Shown here: positions 12,502 to 13,090 of the stretch, in pieces | Numbering within the stretch: the stretch's first letter is position 1 | Layout of the letters: each line of letters starts with the position of its first letter | From: Candidatus Altarchaeota archaeon | GTDB lineage: Archaea > Altiarchaeota > Altiarchaeia > IMC4 > QMZM01 | DNA length: 13,090 bases | Assembly: GCA_018897475.1 (NCBI GenBank) | Contig: JAHIKS010000130.1 | Location: 1 to 13,090, forward strand | Reading direction: 5' to 3' | Position numbers and translations under genes: made by a program | The notes under the pieces: generated by a model | The model's input: only the letters and a program-made list of their open reading frames with translations | Told to the model about the DNA's origin: nothing | Database searches by the model: none

Positions 12502-12526
12502 TTTAATTATAAATCCTCATTATATA
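12502..12526 (+). promoter_or_regulatory. TATA region of pyrG
   Basis: TTATAAAT at 12507-12514 is centred about 29 bases before the pyrG ATG (12540), the distance for a leaderless transcript. TATATA at 12521-12526 is nearer and less well placed. It lies in the 106-bp gap between the histone gene and pyrG, which otherwise holds only the histone promoter side. Confidence 0.5.
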
Positions 12527-12539
12527 AGTTCGGTTGGGA

Positions 12540-13090
12540 ATGAAATATATTGTAGTGACTGGAGGTGTGCTATCGGGCCTTGGCAAAGGTGTAACAACTG
12601 CTTCTATAGGGCGAATCCTCAAGGACAGGGGATATTCAGTAGTTCCCATAAAGATTGACGGCTATGTTAACGTAGACCCGGGAACGATGAACCCCTATGA
12701 ACACGGCGAGGTATTTGTCCTGGACGACGGCTCTGAGACCGACTTGGATCTCGGGCACTACGAAAGGTTCCTCAACGTCGACTTGACAGGAGAATCAAAC
12801 ATAACCACCGGAGAAATCTACAAGACCGTGATAGAGAAGGAGAGGAAGGGGAAGTATCTCGGAAAGACGGTTCAGATAATCCCCCACATTACCGACGAAA
12901 TCAAGAAGAGGCTGAAGAAGCTCGAGGCGGACATAGTCCTTATAGAGGTCGGCGGAACGATAGGGGACATGGAGAACATGATATTCGTAGAGACATGCAG
13001 ACAGCTGAGCAGGGAGAACAGCAACAAATTCCTCTTCGTCCATCTGTCATACGTCCCTGTCATAAACTCCGGCGAGCAGAAAACAAAACC
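12540..13090 (+). CDS. pyrG: CTP synthase, N-terminal part
   Basis: The gene runs off the right edge, leaving 183 complete codons of the amidoligase (synthetase) domain. The enzyme converts UTP to CTP with ATP and ammonia from glutamine; the glutaminase half lies outside the window. Seen here are the P-loop-like [11 protein letters not shown] at 7-17, [26 protein letters not shown], the [13 protein letters not shown] block that binds metal and UTP, the IIPHITDEI segment, the [10 protein letters not shown] loop, and the beginning of the SGEQKTKP region. All match conserved CTP synthase sequence. There is no Shine-Dalgarno; GGGAATG precedes the coding sequence and TATA elements sit upstream. 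It is divergent from the histone gene. No GAATTC occurs in this part, in contrast to most of the left half. Confidence 0.96.
   Translation, partial: MKYIVVTGGVLSGLGKGVTTASIGRILKDRGYSVVPIKIDGYVNVDPGTMNPYEHGEVFVLDDGSETDLDLGHYERFLNVDLTGESNITTGEIYKTVIEKERKGKYLGKTVQIIPHITDEIKKRLKKLEADIVLIEVGGTIGDMENMIFVETCRQLSRENSNKFLFVHLSYVPVINSGEQKTK

Noticed and set aside
12470..12658. 62-codon plus frame covering the pyrG start
   Set aside because: It overlaps the conserved P-loop of pyrG in another frame and has no homology signs.
1..13090. CRISPR array, insertion sequence, toxin-antitoxin or phage module
   Set aside because: No regularly spaced repeats, transposase motifs, terminal inverted repeats or phage-type genes were seen; nearly all of the sequence is explained by core genes.

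Overview
The window is archaeal. It encodes a free-standing Bud32 kinase, a UPF0147 protein, an archaeal-type TyrRS, CDP-archaeol synthase (ether-lipid synthesis), ApgM-type phosphoglycerate mutase, an Ogg2-type 8-oxoguanine glycosylase, a TreT-type trehalose synthase, RNase Z, a KaiC-family ATPase, a very short histone-fold protein and the start of CTP synthase. The tRNA lacks an encoded CCA. Most first genes have no Shine-Dalgarno but have a TATA-like box about 25-30 bases before the ATG, as expected of leaderless archaeal transcripts. Base composition is near 50% GC. The lineage cannot be fixed from sequence alone; the tiny histone and very tight packing would suit a DPANN or similar uncultivated archaeon, but this is only an inference.

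Layout, left to right. Minus block: bud32 > HAD phosphatase > KaiC-family ATPase (cut by the left edge), coupled by short overlaps. Plus block: UPF0147 > tyrS, coupled by an ATGA overlap. Minus: SAMHD1/dGTPase-like HD hydrolase. Plus: HxlR-type regulator. Minus: carS > ogg2. Plus: apgM. Minus: treT. Plus: a GT4 glycosyltransferase fused to an HAD phosphatase, followed by tRNA-Pro(UGG). Minus: RNase Z. Plus: a large-cap HAD hydrolase. Minus: a 56-residue histone-fold protein. Plus: pyrG (cut by the right edge). Strand switches 11 times across 16 genes. Divergent pairs share 35-118 bp promoter regions. Convergent ends overlap by 4 or 8 bp or are separated by only 1-13 bp.

Functionally this is mostly core information processing (t6A modification, tRNA charging, tRNA 3' processing, DNA repair, dNTP control, chromatin) plus lipid, glycolytic and pyrimidine enzymes. 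One likely accessory theme stands out: treT sits divergently beside the GT4-HAD fusion, whose synthase-plus-phosphatase architecture suggests a one-polypeptide route to a glycoside, possibly a second compatible solute beside trehalose.

Points most worth a second look are the GT4-HAD fusion, a roughly eight-fold excess of the palindrome GAATTC that is unevenly spread across genes, a palindrome-bearing in-frame insertion in the UPF0147 gene, shared TATA elements between divergent leaderless genes, and the minimal histone. I see no CRISPR array, insertion sequence, phage gene or origin. No gene-free stretch exceeds 300 bases.
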